Assembly (NCBI GenBank): GCA_004356335.1
Contig: SMXP01000105.1
Coordinates: 1 to 18,880 of the forward strand
DNA length: 18,880 nt
From: Alphaproteobacteria bacterium
GTDB lineage: Bacteria; Pseudomonadota; Alphaproteobacteria; SMXP01
Reading direction: 5' to 3'
Shown: positions 1 through 7,477 of the stretch, one piece after another
Position numbering within the stretch: the stretch's first letter is position 1
Layout of the letters: each line of letters starts with the position of its first letter
Translations under genes and position numbers: made by a program
Notes under the pieces: generated by a model
What the model was told of the DNA's origin: nothing
Databases searched by the model: none
What the model saw: only the letters and a program-made list of their open reading frames with translations

Positions 1-53
1 AAACACTGGAACAACTCGACGAAGTGTGTCGGCGCTTGGGCCGGGAGGCTTAG
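1..53 (+). CDS. C-terminal tail of an unidentified upstream gene (partial)
   Basis: From base 3 an open frame reads TLEQLDEVCRRLGREA and stops at TAG 51-53. The residues suit an amphipathic protein C-terminus and third codon positions favour G/C, but 16 residues are too few to name a family. The gene begins outside the window. The stop codon is the first three bases of the repeat element starting at 51, the same arrangement seen at holA, which gives some support that this is a real gene end. A chance open frame of this length is possible. Confidence 0.42.
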   Translation, partial: TLEQLDEVCRRLGREA

Positions 54-109
54 AGCCCATTCAGGAAAAGTGGGTGCCGGTTTTCCGTCCGAATGGGCGA
101 CAAAACAAA
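51..109 (+). repeat. Palindromic element, part A (copy 1)
   Basis: Nested hairpin. The outer arms are gcccattc (55-62) and gaatgggc (91-98). The inner arms are ggaaaa (64-69) and ttttcc (81-86). It starts with TAGAG and ends with the A-rich tail cgacaaaacaaa. The same architecture recurs at 112, 6969, 16757 and 17959 with different arm sequences. It is followed directly by a second A copy. Confidence 0.85.
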
Positions 110-111
110 GT

Positions 112-191
112 TAGAGCCCATTCAGGAAAAGCATGCCCCGGCGAAGGCCGGAATGGCCCCGGTTTTCCGTCCGAATGGGCGGCAAAACAAA
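112..191 (+). repeat. Palindromic element, part A (copy 2) with enlarged loop
   Basis: The arms are identical to copy 1: gcccattc 116-123 with gaatgggc 173-180, and ggaaaa 125-130 with ttttcc 163-168. The 11-nt loop is replaced by about 32 nt (131-162) containing ccccggcgaaggccgg, itself a short imperfect palindrome. A related ccccggccaaggcc stretch occurs in the half element near 9890 on the other strand, so this insert looks like a recurrent module. Confidence 0.8.
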
Positions 192-194
192 GAC

Positions 195-237
195 TTAGAG
201 TACGTTAGCGATTCCATCTTTTGTGAACGTGCTCTAG
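195..237 (+). repeat. Palindromic element, part B (copy 1)
   Basis: Hairpin with arms tagagtacgtt (196-206) and aacgtgctcta (226-236), 11 pairs including one G-T wobble. The loop holds GATTC at 210-214. It follows the two A copies with the same order and spacing as the A-B pairs at 6969-7072 and 17959-18063. The remaining 85 bases up to cnoX (238-322) are AT-richer. They include TATAAC at 291 and TATAAA at 299, but I cannot pair either convincingly with a -35 box. Confidence 0.7.
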
Positions 238-322
238 TATTTCGGGGATGGCGGGTTGTGGTCTTTTTCTTTAATGCCGTCATTGCCATCTATAACCATA
301 TAAAGACGTAGGAAAAGGATTG

Positions 323-1240
323 ATGGAGATTGACCTGACGGGTGGCATGGCCGGCAATGGTGCGGTCGGCGCTCAAGATCTCATAAAGGAAAGCTCGACG
401 GCTACTTTCGTTGCCGACGTGGTCGAAGCTTCCCAGGACGTCCCCGTCATCGTTGACTTCTGGGCGCCGTGGTGCGGCCCGTGCAAGCAGCTTACGCCCC
501 TATTGGAAAGCGCCGTGCGCCAAGCCCAAGGCATGGTCAAGATGGTCAAGATCAATATTGACGACAATCCCGAGATCGCCCAACAGCTGAGGGTACAATC
601 GATCCCCGCGGTGTTTGCCTTTCGTAACGGCCAGCCGGTCGATGGTTTCATGGGCGTCCAACCGGAAAGCCAGGTGAAATCTTTCGTCCAACGCCTGACC
701 GGCGCTCAAGGCCCGTCACCGGTGGAACAAGCGCTCGAGCATGGCAAAGCGGCCTTGGAGGCGACTGATTTTGGCACCGCGGCCCAAGCATTTAGCCAAG
801 CGATCGAAGCCGATCCGGCCAATATCCAAGCCATCGCCGGCCTGGCAAAATGTTTCCTTGCCGATAATAACCTTGAGCGGGCGCAGCAAGTGCTCGACAC
901 GGCGCCGGCCGGCGCCCATCATGCCGATCTCGACAGCGCGCGGGCCACACTGGAATTGGCGCGTCAGGCAGCGGAAGCCGGTGATGTCGCTTCACTCAAA
1001 GCGAAAGTCGCGGCCGATCCAAAAGATTTCCAAGCCCGTTTTGACCTTGCCGTCGCCCTTAACGTCGACGGCGATCGTCAAGGTGCGGTGGATCAACTTC
1101 TTGATATAATCGCGGCCGATCGGGAATGGAACGAACAGGCCGCGCGCAATCAACTTTTGAAGTTTTTTGAAGCTTACGGATCTCAGGATGAGATCACCCA
1201 GACCGGGCGGCGGCGCTTATCATCAATCTTGTTTTCGTAA
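323..1240 (+). CDS. cnoX: Chaperedoxin: thioredoxin-TPR protein (CnoX/YbbN family)
   Basis: The 305-residue protein has an N-terminal thioredoxin fold (about 20-125) and a C-terminal TPR-like helical region (about 130-300). That is the CnoX/YbbN layout; E. coli CnoX is 284 residues. The redox site WCGPC is complete (Cys51, Cys54) and the cis-proline is in SIPA (Pro95). E. coli CnoX lacks this Cys pair, so this version should be a true disulfide reductase as well as a holdase passing clients to GroEL/DnaK, as known for alphaproteobacterial members. There is no signal peptide, so it is cytoplasmic. I chose ATG 323 over TTG 320 because aggaaaagg (310-318) is well placed for it. The gene is often annotated simply as trxA or thioredoxin. 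The LON-domain gene follows after 4 bp, so the two are probably co-transcribed. Confidence 0.9.
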   Translation: MEIDLTGGMAGNGAVGAQDLIKESSTATFVADVVEASQDVPVIVDFWAPWCGPCKQLTPLLESAVRQAQGMVKMVKINIDDNPEIAQQLRVQSIPAVFAFRNGQPVDGFMGVQPESQVKSFVQRLTGAQGPSPVEQALEHGKAALEATDFGTAAQAFSQAIEADPANIQAIAGLAKCFLADNNLERAQQVLDTAPAGAHHADLDSARATLELARQAAEAGDVASLKAKVAADPKDFQARFDLAVALNVDGDRQGAVDQLLDIIAADREWNEQAARNQLLKFFEAYGSQDEITQTGRRRLSSILFS

Positions 1241-1244
1241 TGTT

Positions 1245-1913
1245 ATGACAGATTTATCGCGATACCACACCACGGAAGATTTACCGCAAACCTTTCCGAT
1301 CTTCCCACTTCCGCGCGCGCTTCTGTTGCCGCGAGGGCGATTGCCGCTGCAGATTTTTGAACCCCGTTATCTTGATATGGTGGACGACGCCCTAAGTTCG
1401 AAGCGTTTGATCGGTATGATCCAGCCTTGCGACATGGAACGCAATCCGGAAAATCCAGAGCTTTTTCCGGTGGGATGCATCGGCCGGATTACGGCGTTTA
1501 AGGAAACCAGAGATCAGCGCTATTACATTACGCTTACGGGTGTTTGCCGATATAGAATCAAGCAAGAGCTCGATTGCGTTACGCTTTATCGACAAGTGGC
1601 TGGAGATTTTTTGCCCTACCCGGAAGATTTATCGCCTGAAAATGAAAACGAAGACATAAACAGGCCTCAATTGATAAGCGCGCTTAAGACATATCTCGCG
1701 GCCCGGCAAATGAATACGGATTGGGCGTCGATCGAAAACGCGTCCAACGAAGGTTTGGTCAATTCGCTTTCCATTATCGGCGATTTCGACGTCGGGGAAA
1801 AACAGATGCTTTTGGAGGCGCCGACGCTTCCTAAACGCGCCGAAATTCTTATCGCATTGATCGAATTTGCCAATGCGCCAAGCACAGGGAGTGCGGATGC
1901 ACCGCTCCAGTGA
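1245..1913 (+). CDS. Stand-alone LON substrate-binding domain protein
   Basis: The 222-residue protein matches the N-terminal substrate-recognition domain of Lon protease with no ATPase or protease domain attached. Residues 17-42 carry the typical opening: FPIFPLPRALLLP, then LPLQIFEPRY. The frame is open further upstream (to 1167), but that would overlap cnoX by 74 bp and read poorly. ATG 1245 lies 4 bp after the cnoX stop and fits the usual length of about 215-225 residues. No clear Shine-Dalgarno is visible, so translation is probably coupled to cnoX. The function of these single-domain proteins is not established. The pairing with a chaperedoxin suggests, as inference only, a role in handling misfolded proteins. 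Confidence 0.88.
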   Translation: MTDLSRYHTTEDLPQTFPIFPLPRALLLPRGRLPLQIFEPRYLDMVDDALSSKRLIGMIQPCDMERNPENPELFPVGCIGRITAFKETRDQRYYITLTGVCRYRIKQELDCVTLYRQVAGDFLPYPEDLSPENENEDINRPQLISALKTYLAARQMNTDWASIENASNEGLVNSLSIIGDFDVGEKQMLLEAPTLPKRAEILIALIEFANAPSTGSADAPLQ

Positions 1914-1936
1914 ACCGATAACAGGAACTTCAAGCC

Positions 1937-2170
1937 ATGACCGATGAACAGCAGCCGGCCGATTCAAACCAATCCAAAAGCAGCGAAATAAACCCGAAAC
2001 TCCTGGAGATTCTTGTCTGCCCGGTCACCAAGGACGTGTTGATCTATAATGCGCAAGCGCAAGAGCTCATCAGCAAGTCGGCGCGATTGGCATACCCTAT
2101 TCGCGACGGTATTCCGATCATGTTACCGGAAGAGGCGCGGCCCTTAAGCGACGATGAGGCGGGGGCTTGA
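1937..2170 (+). CDS. Trm112-like / UPF0434 small protein
   Basis: The 77-residue protein has the family block LLEILVCPVTKD (about 22-33) and LAYPIRDGIPIMLPEEAR (about 51-68). Eukaryotic Trm112 is a zinc-binding partner of tRNA and protein methyltransferases; the role of the bacterial members is not settled. Only one cysteine remains (in CPVT), so the zinc knuckle is absent, as in many UPF0434 proteins. The N-terminal 18 residues are polar and probably disordered. The gene lies 23 bp after the LON-domain gene with aggaa just upstream, and closes the cnoX run. It ends 25 bp from the convergent Ubi hydroxylase gene. Confidence 0.87.
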   Translation: MTDEQQPADSNQSKSSEINPKLLEILVCPVTKDVLIYNAQAQELISKSARLAYPIRDGIPIMLPEEARPLSDDEAGA

Positions 2171-2195
2171 GCACGTTCGTCGCTTTGGATATTTG

Positions 2196-3470
2196 TTATA
2201 GGGGCTGGCCCTTTAACAAACGCGGCAAGTCGCCGAGCGTACCCATAGCATGCTCCATAAAGAAGCGGCGTAGGGGCTTTAGTCGATTGACTATGCCAAG
2301 ACCTAGATCGCGCACCACACGCACCGGGGTATGATCATTGGCAAACAGACGGTTGAGGCCGTCCGTGGCAAAGGCCAGGGTGACGTTATCGAAGCGCCGC
2401 CAACGTTGATAGCGTTCGAGCACGTTCATGGCACCCATATCAAGGCCCAGGCGTTTTGCGTCGACCAGCACTTCGGCCAATGCCGCCACGTCCTTGAGGC
2501 CCAAATTGAGACCTTGCCCGGCAATCGGATGCACGGCATGGGCGGCATCCCCGACAAGCGCCAAGCGCGGCTTGATGTAGTCATAGGCCAGACGCAGCCC
2601 CAATGGATAGGAAAAGCGCGGGCCGACCGGCCGCACATCGCCCAAATAGCAACCAAAGCGATTGCGGATCTGTTGCGCGAAAGCCGCTTGGTCAAGCGCC
2701 AGATAACTGGCCGCCAAGTCGGACCTTTCGGTCCATACCAGCGAACTGCGATTGCCCATTAACGGCAAGATGGCAAACGGTCCGGAGGGCAAGAAATATT
2801 CCTGAGCGATGCCGTGATGGGGCCGGTCATGTTCTACGGTCGACACCAATCCGTGTTGGTTATAGGTCCAGTTCAAGGTTTTGATTCCAGCCGCCGCACG
2901 GGTGCTTGAATTTTTGCCGTCGGCGGCAATACATAAATGGGCGTCGATATGTCGCTTATCCGACAACAAGACACGGACACGCGGGCCGTCATAATCGATG
3001 GCCGCAATTGTCATGGGCGCCAACACCTTCAGATTCGGAGCGGCGCCCGTAACCGTTTGAAGCGCCACCCGGTAATCTCGGTTTTCGATCATATAACCCA
3101 GGGGCTCGATATCTCCCGCTTGGGCCAGATCGTCCGGATCGAAATGGAGAATGTGTGGCGCGCTGCCGCCCCGTCGAAAGCGATCGGCCGCGCGCCCGTC
3201 CGATACCAAAATGTCTTGGATCGGTTGGGCGCAGGCGACCAAATGGGGCCACACGTCCAAGGCTTTGAGTAATTGAACCGAGGTATAGGCGAAAGCGGAG
3301 GCCCGGCCGTCAAAGGCCGGCTGCACACTTTCCGCTGGACTCTGCTTATCGACGACAATGACGCTCACGCCCGCCTTGTCCAGGGCCAAGCCCAATGGCA
3401 AGCCGATTATGCCACCGCCAATGATCACCACGTCACAGGCCAAATCGCTGTCGTTTGACAATTTCGTCAT
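2196..3470 (-). CDS. UbiH/COQ6-family FAD-dependent ubiquinone-pathway hydroxylase
   Basis: The 424-residue protein is a class A flavin monooxygenase. The N-terminal Rossmann motif GGGIIG (18-23) binds ADP of FAD. The second FAD motif, GDAAHAVHPIAGQGLNLG, begins at Gly307 and is the UbiH/UbiF/COQ6 signature. The length suits the family (about 390-430). These enzymes hydroxylate the ring of ubiquinone precursors at the inner membrane. Alphaproteobacteria use several paralogues (UbiH, UbiF, UbiL, UbiM) with different ring positions, and motif reading cannot decide which this is, so I give no symbol. It diverges from ftsK across 206 bp and converges on the Trm112-like gene. Confidence 0.88.
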   Translation of the reverse strand: MTKLSNDSDLACDVVIIGGGIIGLPLGLALDKAGVSVIVVDKQSPAESVQPAFDGRASAFAYTSVQLLKALDVWPHLVACAQPIQDILVSDGRAADRFRRGGSAPHILHFDPDDLAQAGDIEPLGYMIENRDYRVALQTVTGAAPNLKVLAPMTIAAIDYDGPRVRVLLSDKRHIDAHLCIAADGKNSSTRAAAGIKTLNWTYNQHGLVSTVEHDRPHHGIAQEYFLPSGPFAILPLMGNRSSLVWTERSDLAASYLALDQAAFAQQIRNRFGCYLGDVRPVGPRFSYPLGLRLAYDYIKPRLALVGDAAHAVHPIAGQGLNLGLKDVAALAEVLVDAKRLGLDMGAMNVLERYQRWRRFDNVTLAFATDGLNRLFANDHTPVRVVRDLGLGIVNRLKPLRRFFMEHAMGTLGDLPRLLKGQPL

Positions 3471-3598
3471 GGCTGTAAGGATCGGGCGCGCGACGACGAA
3501 TGTCCAGGGTCACGGGACATGCTGCGCGTATTGGCCGCAACCCCAGCCTAGGGTCCGGTTTTGTATCCCCTGTTGAGTGCTTTCGTGCCCGGCGAAAC

Positions 3599-3616
3599 GG
3601 TTAACGCGCGTTAACC
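3599..3616. promoter_or_regulatory. 18-bp perfect palindrome in the ubi/ftsK divergent region
   Basis: ggttaacgcgcgttaacc equals its own reverse complement. It sits 61 bp upstream of the ftsK ATG and 129 bp upstream of the hydroxylase start, a typical operator position. It contains two TTAA boxes separated by 6 bp. The cell-cycle regulator CtrA recognises TTAA-N7-TTAA, so this is close but one base short. Which protein binds here is unknown. No convincing -35/-10 pair was found in the rest of 3471-3676. Confidence 0.5.
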
Positions 3617-3676
3617 AAATTCTTTGCCGAACCTGTCAAAATAAGCCACCACAGCAATAATTCGCGAGACAAAAAG

Positions 3677-6193
3677 ATGGCCGTCACAAGCTACTCACGC
3701 AGCCATACGAAACGGCTTAAGGTGGTTTTGCCGCCCTATATGCGTGACGCTCTCAGTCGCGTAGGTCATGAAATCGCCGGCACTTCATTGGTTGCCGTCG
3801 GGCTGTTCTTGTTGTTTTCCCTCCTGAGCTTCAATGCCGGCGATCCCAGCCTGAACACCGCAACAAGCAGCACCCCGTCTAATTGGGTCGGGATACCCGG
3901 CGCATTGAGCGCCGATTTGCTGATGCAGATTTACGGCTTGGCCGCTTTCGCGTTTGTCACGCCGTTGCTGGTTTGGGGCGGCTCTTTATTATGGCGCGGC
4001 AGGTGGCAGCCCGGCCGCCGCGAGACGTGGCTGCGCGTTGGCATCTGGCCGCTGGCCGCCGTATTGTTGGCGGCCCCTTTGGCGGCTTTGCCGACGCCGG
4101 GGAGTTGGCCGCTTATGACGGGCTTGGGTGGTCTGGTCGGCGAGGCACTCACGGCCGGTGCCACAACCTTGCCCGCCCTTGGGTTCATAACACCCCAGGC
4201 TTATATGGGTTTGTTAAGCCTAGGGTTGGGTGTCATGGCCCTGTGTTATTGTTTGGGGATCCGCCGCCATCGACTGGGCGCGGCCCTTGATACGGTGAGC
4301 CTTTGGCTGTTTCTGCTGCGCGAAACCTGGCAGGTCTTGAAGGAACGCATGGGCCGGCAAAAATCACCGGACAGCCCCATGCCGTCATCGGTCTCTCGCC
4401 ACGGTATGTTGGACCGTCTTTTTAGCCGGAAAAGACGTGTCGCCGAGGCCGCCGACTTGGCGCGCCGTACACCGCCGGTTGCCTCACGCGGGCCGCTATC
4501 GCGGTTCCGACTGAGGGACCGTCTTAAGGGCGGCAAACAATGGGATGAACAACAACAATCCGGGAGCGACTTGCGACAAAGCGAAGCAGCTAATCGCATT
4601 GTTCGCGATGCGAAAAAAATCAAAGTCGGCAGGCGCGAGGAATCCGAAGCCCAACCGGCTCTCGAACTCGAACCTTTGGAGGATTACCAATTACCGCCGC
4701 TCAGCTTGCTGGCAAAACCCAAGCCACGCAGCGCGGTCAGCGAAATCTCCGATGACGCCCTAGAGCAAAACGCGCGCATGCTTGAAAGCGTGTTGCAGGA
4801 TTTTGGCGTGCGCGGCGAGATTATCCGCGTGCGGCCGGGCCCTGTGGTGACCCTTTATGAGTTGGAGCCGGCGGCCGGCGTAAAGTCATCTCGCGTCATT
4901 GGGCTTTCGGACGATATCGCGCGCTCCATGAGCGCCGTGTCGGCGCGTGTGGCGGTAATACCCGGTCGTAACGTGATCGGAATCGAGCTGCCCAATTTGC
5001 GGCGTGAAATTGTCTATCTGCGTGAACTTTTATCGTCTTCCGAATATGAAAGCGCCAGTTCCAAACTAACATTAGCGTTGGGCAAAAGTATTGGTGGCGA
5101 ACCCGTCATGGCGGATCTGGCGAGCATGCCTCATTTGCTCATTGCGGGAACGACCGGTTCGGGCAAGTCGGTCGGCATTAATACTATGATCTTGTCATTG
5201 CTCTACCGATTGCCGCCGAGCCAATGCAAGCTCATTTTGATTGACCCTAAAATGCTCGAGCTCTCCGTCTACGAAGGCATTCCTCATCTTATTGCACCTG
5301 TTGTTACCGATCCGAAAAAAGCGATCGTTGCGCTCAAATGGGTGGTGCGTGAAATGGAAGATCGGTACAAGAAAATGTCAAAGCTCGGTGTGCGGAATAT
5401 TATGGGCTACAATTCCCGTGTGGCCGAAGCAATTGAACAGGATGAACAGCTTGTGCGGACCGTGCAGACGGGTTTCGATTCGAATACCGGCCAGCCGATT
5501 TACGAACGGGAGGAGCTGCCACGAGAGGCCATGCCTTTCATTGTGGTCGTTGTCGACGAAATGGCCGATTTAATGATGATTGCCGGCAAGGACATCGAAG
5601 CGGCCGTTCAGCGCCTGGCGCAAATGGCGCGCGCGGCGGGCATCCATCTCATTACGGCGACACAGCGGCCGAGCGTTGATGTGATTACGGGAACGATCAA
5701 AGCCAACTTCCCGACCCGCATCAGCTTCCAAGTTACCTCGAAGATCGATAGCCGCACCATATTGGGCGAGCAAGGCGCCGAACAATTGTTGGGCCAGGGC
5801 GATATGCTTCATATGGCGAGTGGCGGCCGGATCCAGCGCATCCATGGACCACTCGTTACCGACGACGAGGTGGAAAAGATCGTTCGGTTCCTCAAGAAAC
5901 AGGGCCGGCCCACCTATCTCGATGCGGTGCTTGAGGAAACCGACGGGGACGGCGCCGATATTTTACCGTTCAATCGATCCGGCGCACCGGAGACAGATGA
6001 TCTCTACCGCGAAGCCATTGAGATTGTGGTGCGGGACGGTAGAGCCTCGACCAGCTATGTCCAGAGGCGTCTGCAAATCGGATACAATCGGGCGGCGCGG
6101 ATTATCGAGCGCATGGAGGAGGAAGGCATTGTCTCGCCGCCCAATCATGCGGGCAAACGGGAAGTCTTGATCGGCGAGCACGCCGCGCCATAA
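3677..6193 (+). CDS. ftsK: DNA translocase FtsK
   Basis: The 838-residue protein couples divisome anchoring to ATP-driven pumping of the chromosome terminus, activating XerCD at dif. The N-terminus has hydrophobic stretches consistent with four membrane spans (about 35-58, 88-110, 120-140 and 165-198). A charged linker of about 150-200 residues follows, then the alpha and beta motor domains. The Walker A motif is GTTGSGKS (491-498). The Walker B motif ends in VVVVDE (Asp627, Glu628). The C-terminal winged-helix gamma domain that reads KOPS includes RRLQIGYNRAARIIERME. The length is normal for alphaproteobacterial FtsK. Only a weak purine run (cgagacaaaaag) precedes ATG 3677. lolA follows 75 bp downstream on the same strand. 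Confidence 0.96.
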   Translation: MAVTSYSRSHTKRLKVVLPPYMRDALSRVGHEIAGTSLVAVGLFLLFSLLSFNAGDPSLNTATSSTPSNWVGIPGALSADLLMQIYGLAAFAFVTPLLVWGGSLLWRGRWQPGRRETWLRVGIWPLAAVLLAAPLAALPTPGSWPLMTGLGGLVGEALTAGATTLPALGFITPQAYMGLLSLGLGVMALCYCLGIRRHRLGAALDTVSLWLFLLRETWQVLKERMGRQKSPDSPMPSSVSRHGMLDRLFSRKRRVAEAADLARRTPPVASRGPLSRFRLRDRLKGGKQWDEQQQSGSDLRQSEAANRIVRDAKKIKVGRREESEAQPALELEPLEDYQLPPLSLLAKPKPRSAVSEISDDALEQNARMLESVLQDFGVRGEIIRVRPGPVVTLYELEPAAGVKSSRVIGLSDDIARSMSAVSARVAVIPGRNVIGIELPNLRREIVYLRELLSSSEYESASSKLTLALGKSIGGEPVMADLASMPHLLIAGTTGSGKSVGINTMILSLLYRLPPSQCKLILIDPKMLELSVYEGIPHLIAPVVTDPKKAIVALKWVVREMEDRYKKMSKLGVRNIMGYNSRVAEAIEQDEQLVRTVQTGFDSNTGQPIYEREELPREAMPFIVVVVDEMADLMMIAGKDIEAAVQRLAQMARAAGIHLITATQRPSVDVITGTIKANFPTRISFQVTSKIDSRTILGEQGAEQLLGQGDMLHMASGGRIQRIHGPLVTDDEVEKIVRFLKKQGRPTYLDAVLEETDGDGADILPFNRSGAPETDDLYREAIEIVVRDGRASTSYVQRRLQIGYNRAARIIERMEEEGIVSPPNHAGKREVLIGEHAAP

Positions 6194-6268
6194 GCTTATC
6201 CCCGGACAGCTTTTGAACCGGATGGCTGCTTCCTTGTTTTTGCCAAATTGACGCTGTATGACGGAGGC

Positions 6269-6904
6269 ATGTGGACGCGCCGACATGTCGGGCAAATCGC
6301 CCTGATCTGTATGATTGGACTGGTTCTGGGGAGCCGGCAGCCCAGCGCTGCCTCGAATTTGGACCCGGAGGACATTGCGGACCTCAACCGGGTCAGCGCC
6401 TACCTTAACGATTTGGGGTCGCTCGAGGGCCAATTTATCCAGATCGCCTCAAACGGTGTCCAGGATTCCGGTACCTTCTATTTCCGCCGACCCGGCGGCC
6501 TTAGATTCGAATATGATGAGCCCAATCCCATATTGATTATAGCCAACAATAGCTGGGTGGTTCTCAACGACCGCAAGCTCAAAACGGTGGACCGGTTCCC
6601 CATCAGCGCCACACCGCTCAAATTGCTGCTCAAGAAACACATAGATCTGGCCAACGAAGCGAATATCGTGTCCGTCGAGCGCGAACCAGGCAGTCTGCTG
6701 ATTACGGTACGCGAGGATAAGGGGCCCGCCCAAGGCCAGCTGACCATGATTTTCTCCGATCCCGCCCTTGAGCTGATGCAGTGGATCATCACCGACGCCC
6801 AGGGATTCACCACCACGATCGCCCTGCGCGACTTGCGGCGCGATACCAAGATCAGTCCGCGCCTGTTCCGAATCGATGAAGCCCAGCCGTTCCGCCGACG
6901 CTGA
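6269..6904 (+). CDS. lolA: Outer-membrane lipoprotein carrier protein LolA
   Basis: This periplasmic chaperone ferries lipoproteins from LolCDE to the outer membrane. The 211-residue protein starts MWTRRHVGQIALICMIGLVL, a good signal peptide probably cut after PSAA. The mature part has LolA hallmarks: LEGQFIQ, GTFYFRRPGGLRFEYDEP and LLITVRED, which belong to the half-barrel that binds acyl chains. The start is uncertain. ATG 6269 gives the clean signal peptide, but the ggagg at 6263-6267 is only 1 nt away. The frame also opens at TTG 6248, adding seven non-hydrophobic residues without a ribosome site. It lies 75 bp after ftsK, a common alphaproteobacterial pairing. The window also encodes LolA clients: the DUF3576 lipoprotein and LptE. 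Confidence 0.92.
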   Translation: MWTRRHVGQIALICMIGLVLGSRQPSAASNLDPEDIADLNRVSAYLNDLGSLEGQFIQIASNGVQDSGTFYFRRPGGLRFEYDEPNPILIIANNSWVVLNDRKLKTVDRFPISATPLKLLLKKHIDLANEANIVSVEREPGSLLITVREDKGPAQGQLTMIFSDPALELMQWIITDAQGFTTTIALRDLRRDTKISPRLFRIDEAQPFRRR

Positions 6905-6946
6905 CCGGGCGGCGGAATGCACGAGGCGGCGCCCGCCCTTCGCCCC

Positions 6947-6967
6947 TTTCCCGTCCGAATGGGCGAC
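6947..6967 (+). repeat. Truncated part A (right half only)
   Basis: tttcccgtccgaatgggcgac matches the right half of the A copies at 51 and 112 (ttttccgtccgaatgggcgac) with one change. No left half precedes it: the bases before it are the region just after lolA. A complete A-B element follows immediately, so this is probably the remnant of an earlier tandem copy. Confidence 0.65.
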
Positions 6968-6968
6968 C

Positions 6969-7072
6969 TAGAGTGTTTCCAGGAAAAGTGGCCACCGGTT
7001 TCCGTCCGGAAACACGATAAAACAACAACTTAGGGTCAGGTTTTGATTCCATCAAAACCGGAAAAACCCTAA
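6969..7072 (+). repeat. Complete A-B palindromic element (copy near lolA)
   Basis: Part A: outer arms gtgtttcc (6973-6980) and ggaaacac (7008-7015), inner arms ggaaaa (6982-6987) and tttcc (6999-7003), then the tail gataaaacaacaac. Part B: outer arms ttagggt (7030-7036) and accctaa (7066-7072), inner arms ggttttgat (7039-7047) and atcaaaacc (7051-7059), with GATTC at 7045-7049. It is nearly identical over its whole length to the copy at 17959-18063. Confidence 0.9.
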
Positions 7073-7206
7073 TGAGAGATCACATCTAGCGAGACAGCCA
7101 TCTTTTGCCCCGTCCTGAGATCATGTGCTCGATGATTTCGGGTTAAGTCCTTGATTCCAAAAGAACTGTTGCTTATTTACAACACTCAAGCTTATTAAGA
7201 AACAAT

Positions 7207-7234
7207 TTGTAATTTTTCTGCGCTGTGCTACATT
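7207..7234 (+). promoter_or_regulatory. Sigma70-like promoter candidate
   Basis: TTGTAA at 7207-7212 and TACATT at 7229-7234 are separated by 16 bp in an AT-rich stretch. A start near 7241 would lie about 270 bp upstream of the next gene, giving a long leader or a small RNA. Confidence 0.35.
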
Positions 7235-7352
7235 AATGTCACAGCAAGCGAGATTACGGTCAGATCGGCGTTGCCCCCCCCGCTTGCAGGTTTGACCCTC
7301 GCTTTGCGGCGTCGGAATATCCCCTCCCGGCGCAACGCGTATAACGCGTTTG

Positions 7353-7387
7353 AGCGCCTGGCTTCCCAAGGGCCGGGCGCTTCATTT
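7353..7387 (+). terminator. Possible terminator or attenuator hairpin
   Basis: A ten-pair stem (one G-T) joins agcgcctggc (7353-7362) and gccgggcgct (7372-7381) around a 9-nt loop. A weak T-rich tail (tcatttt) follows. It stands about 110 nt after the presumed transcription start and 130 bp before the downstream gene. The short T run makes termination uncertain. Confidence 0.35.
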
Positions 7388-7439
7388 TGTGCAACCCCTT
7401 GCTACCGACTTGAGCAAAAATGGCTTGCGCGGCTATGCC

Positions 7440-7477
7440 GCCGCGATATAACAGCCCGGTGTCCCCCGCGGCTTTTT
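7440..7477 (+). terminator. Possible terminator before the hypothetical gene
   Basis: gccgcg (7440-7445) pairs with cgcggc (7467-7472), followed immediately by TTTTT (7473-7477). The stem is only six pairs with a 21-nt loop, so it is modest. If it works, it would end a transcript of about 235 nt from the candidate promoter at 7207, or act as an attenuator 37 bp upstream of the next ATG. Confidence 0.3.

Noticed and set aside
26..311. Two open frames (26-208 and 93-311) as small genes
   Set aside because: They run through the palindromic repeats, the protein sequence simply repeats the element's translation, and no ribosome site is present.
1167..1244. Upstream extension of the LON-domain protein
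   Set aside because: It would overlap the end of cnoX by 74 bp and adds residues unlike the family; ATG 1245 gives the normal length.
1937..2170. Loss of zinc-binding cysteines in the Trm112-like protein as a sign of decay
   Set aside because: Many bacterial UPF0434 proteins have the same CPxT form, so this is a family variant rather than damage.
3599..3616. Assigning the palindrome as a CtrA binding site
   Set aside because: The spacing between TTAA halves is 6 rather than the required 7, so it is reported only as an unassigned palindrome.
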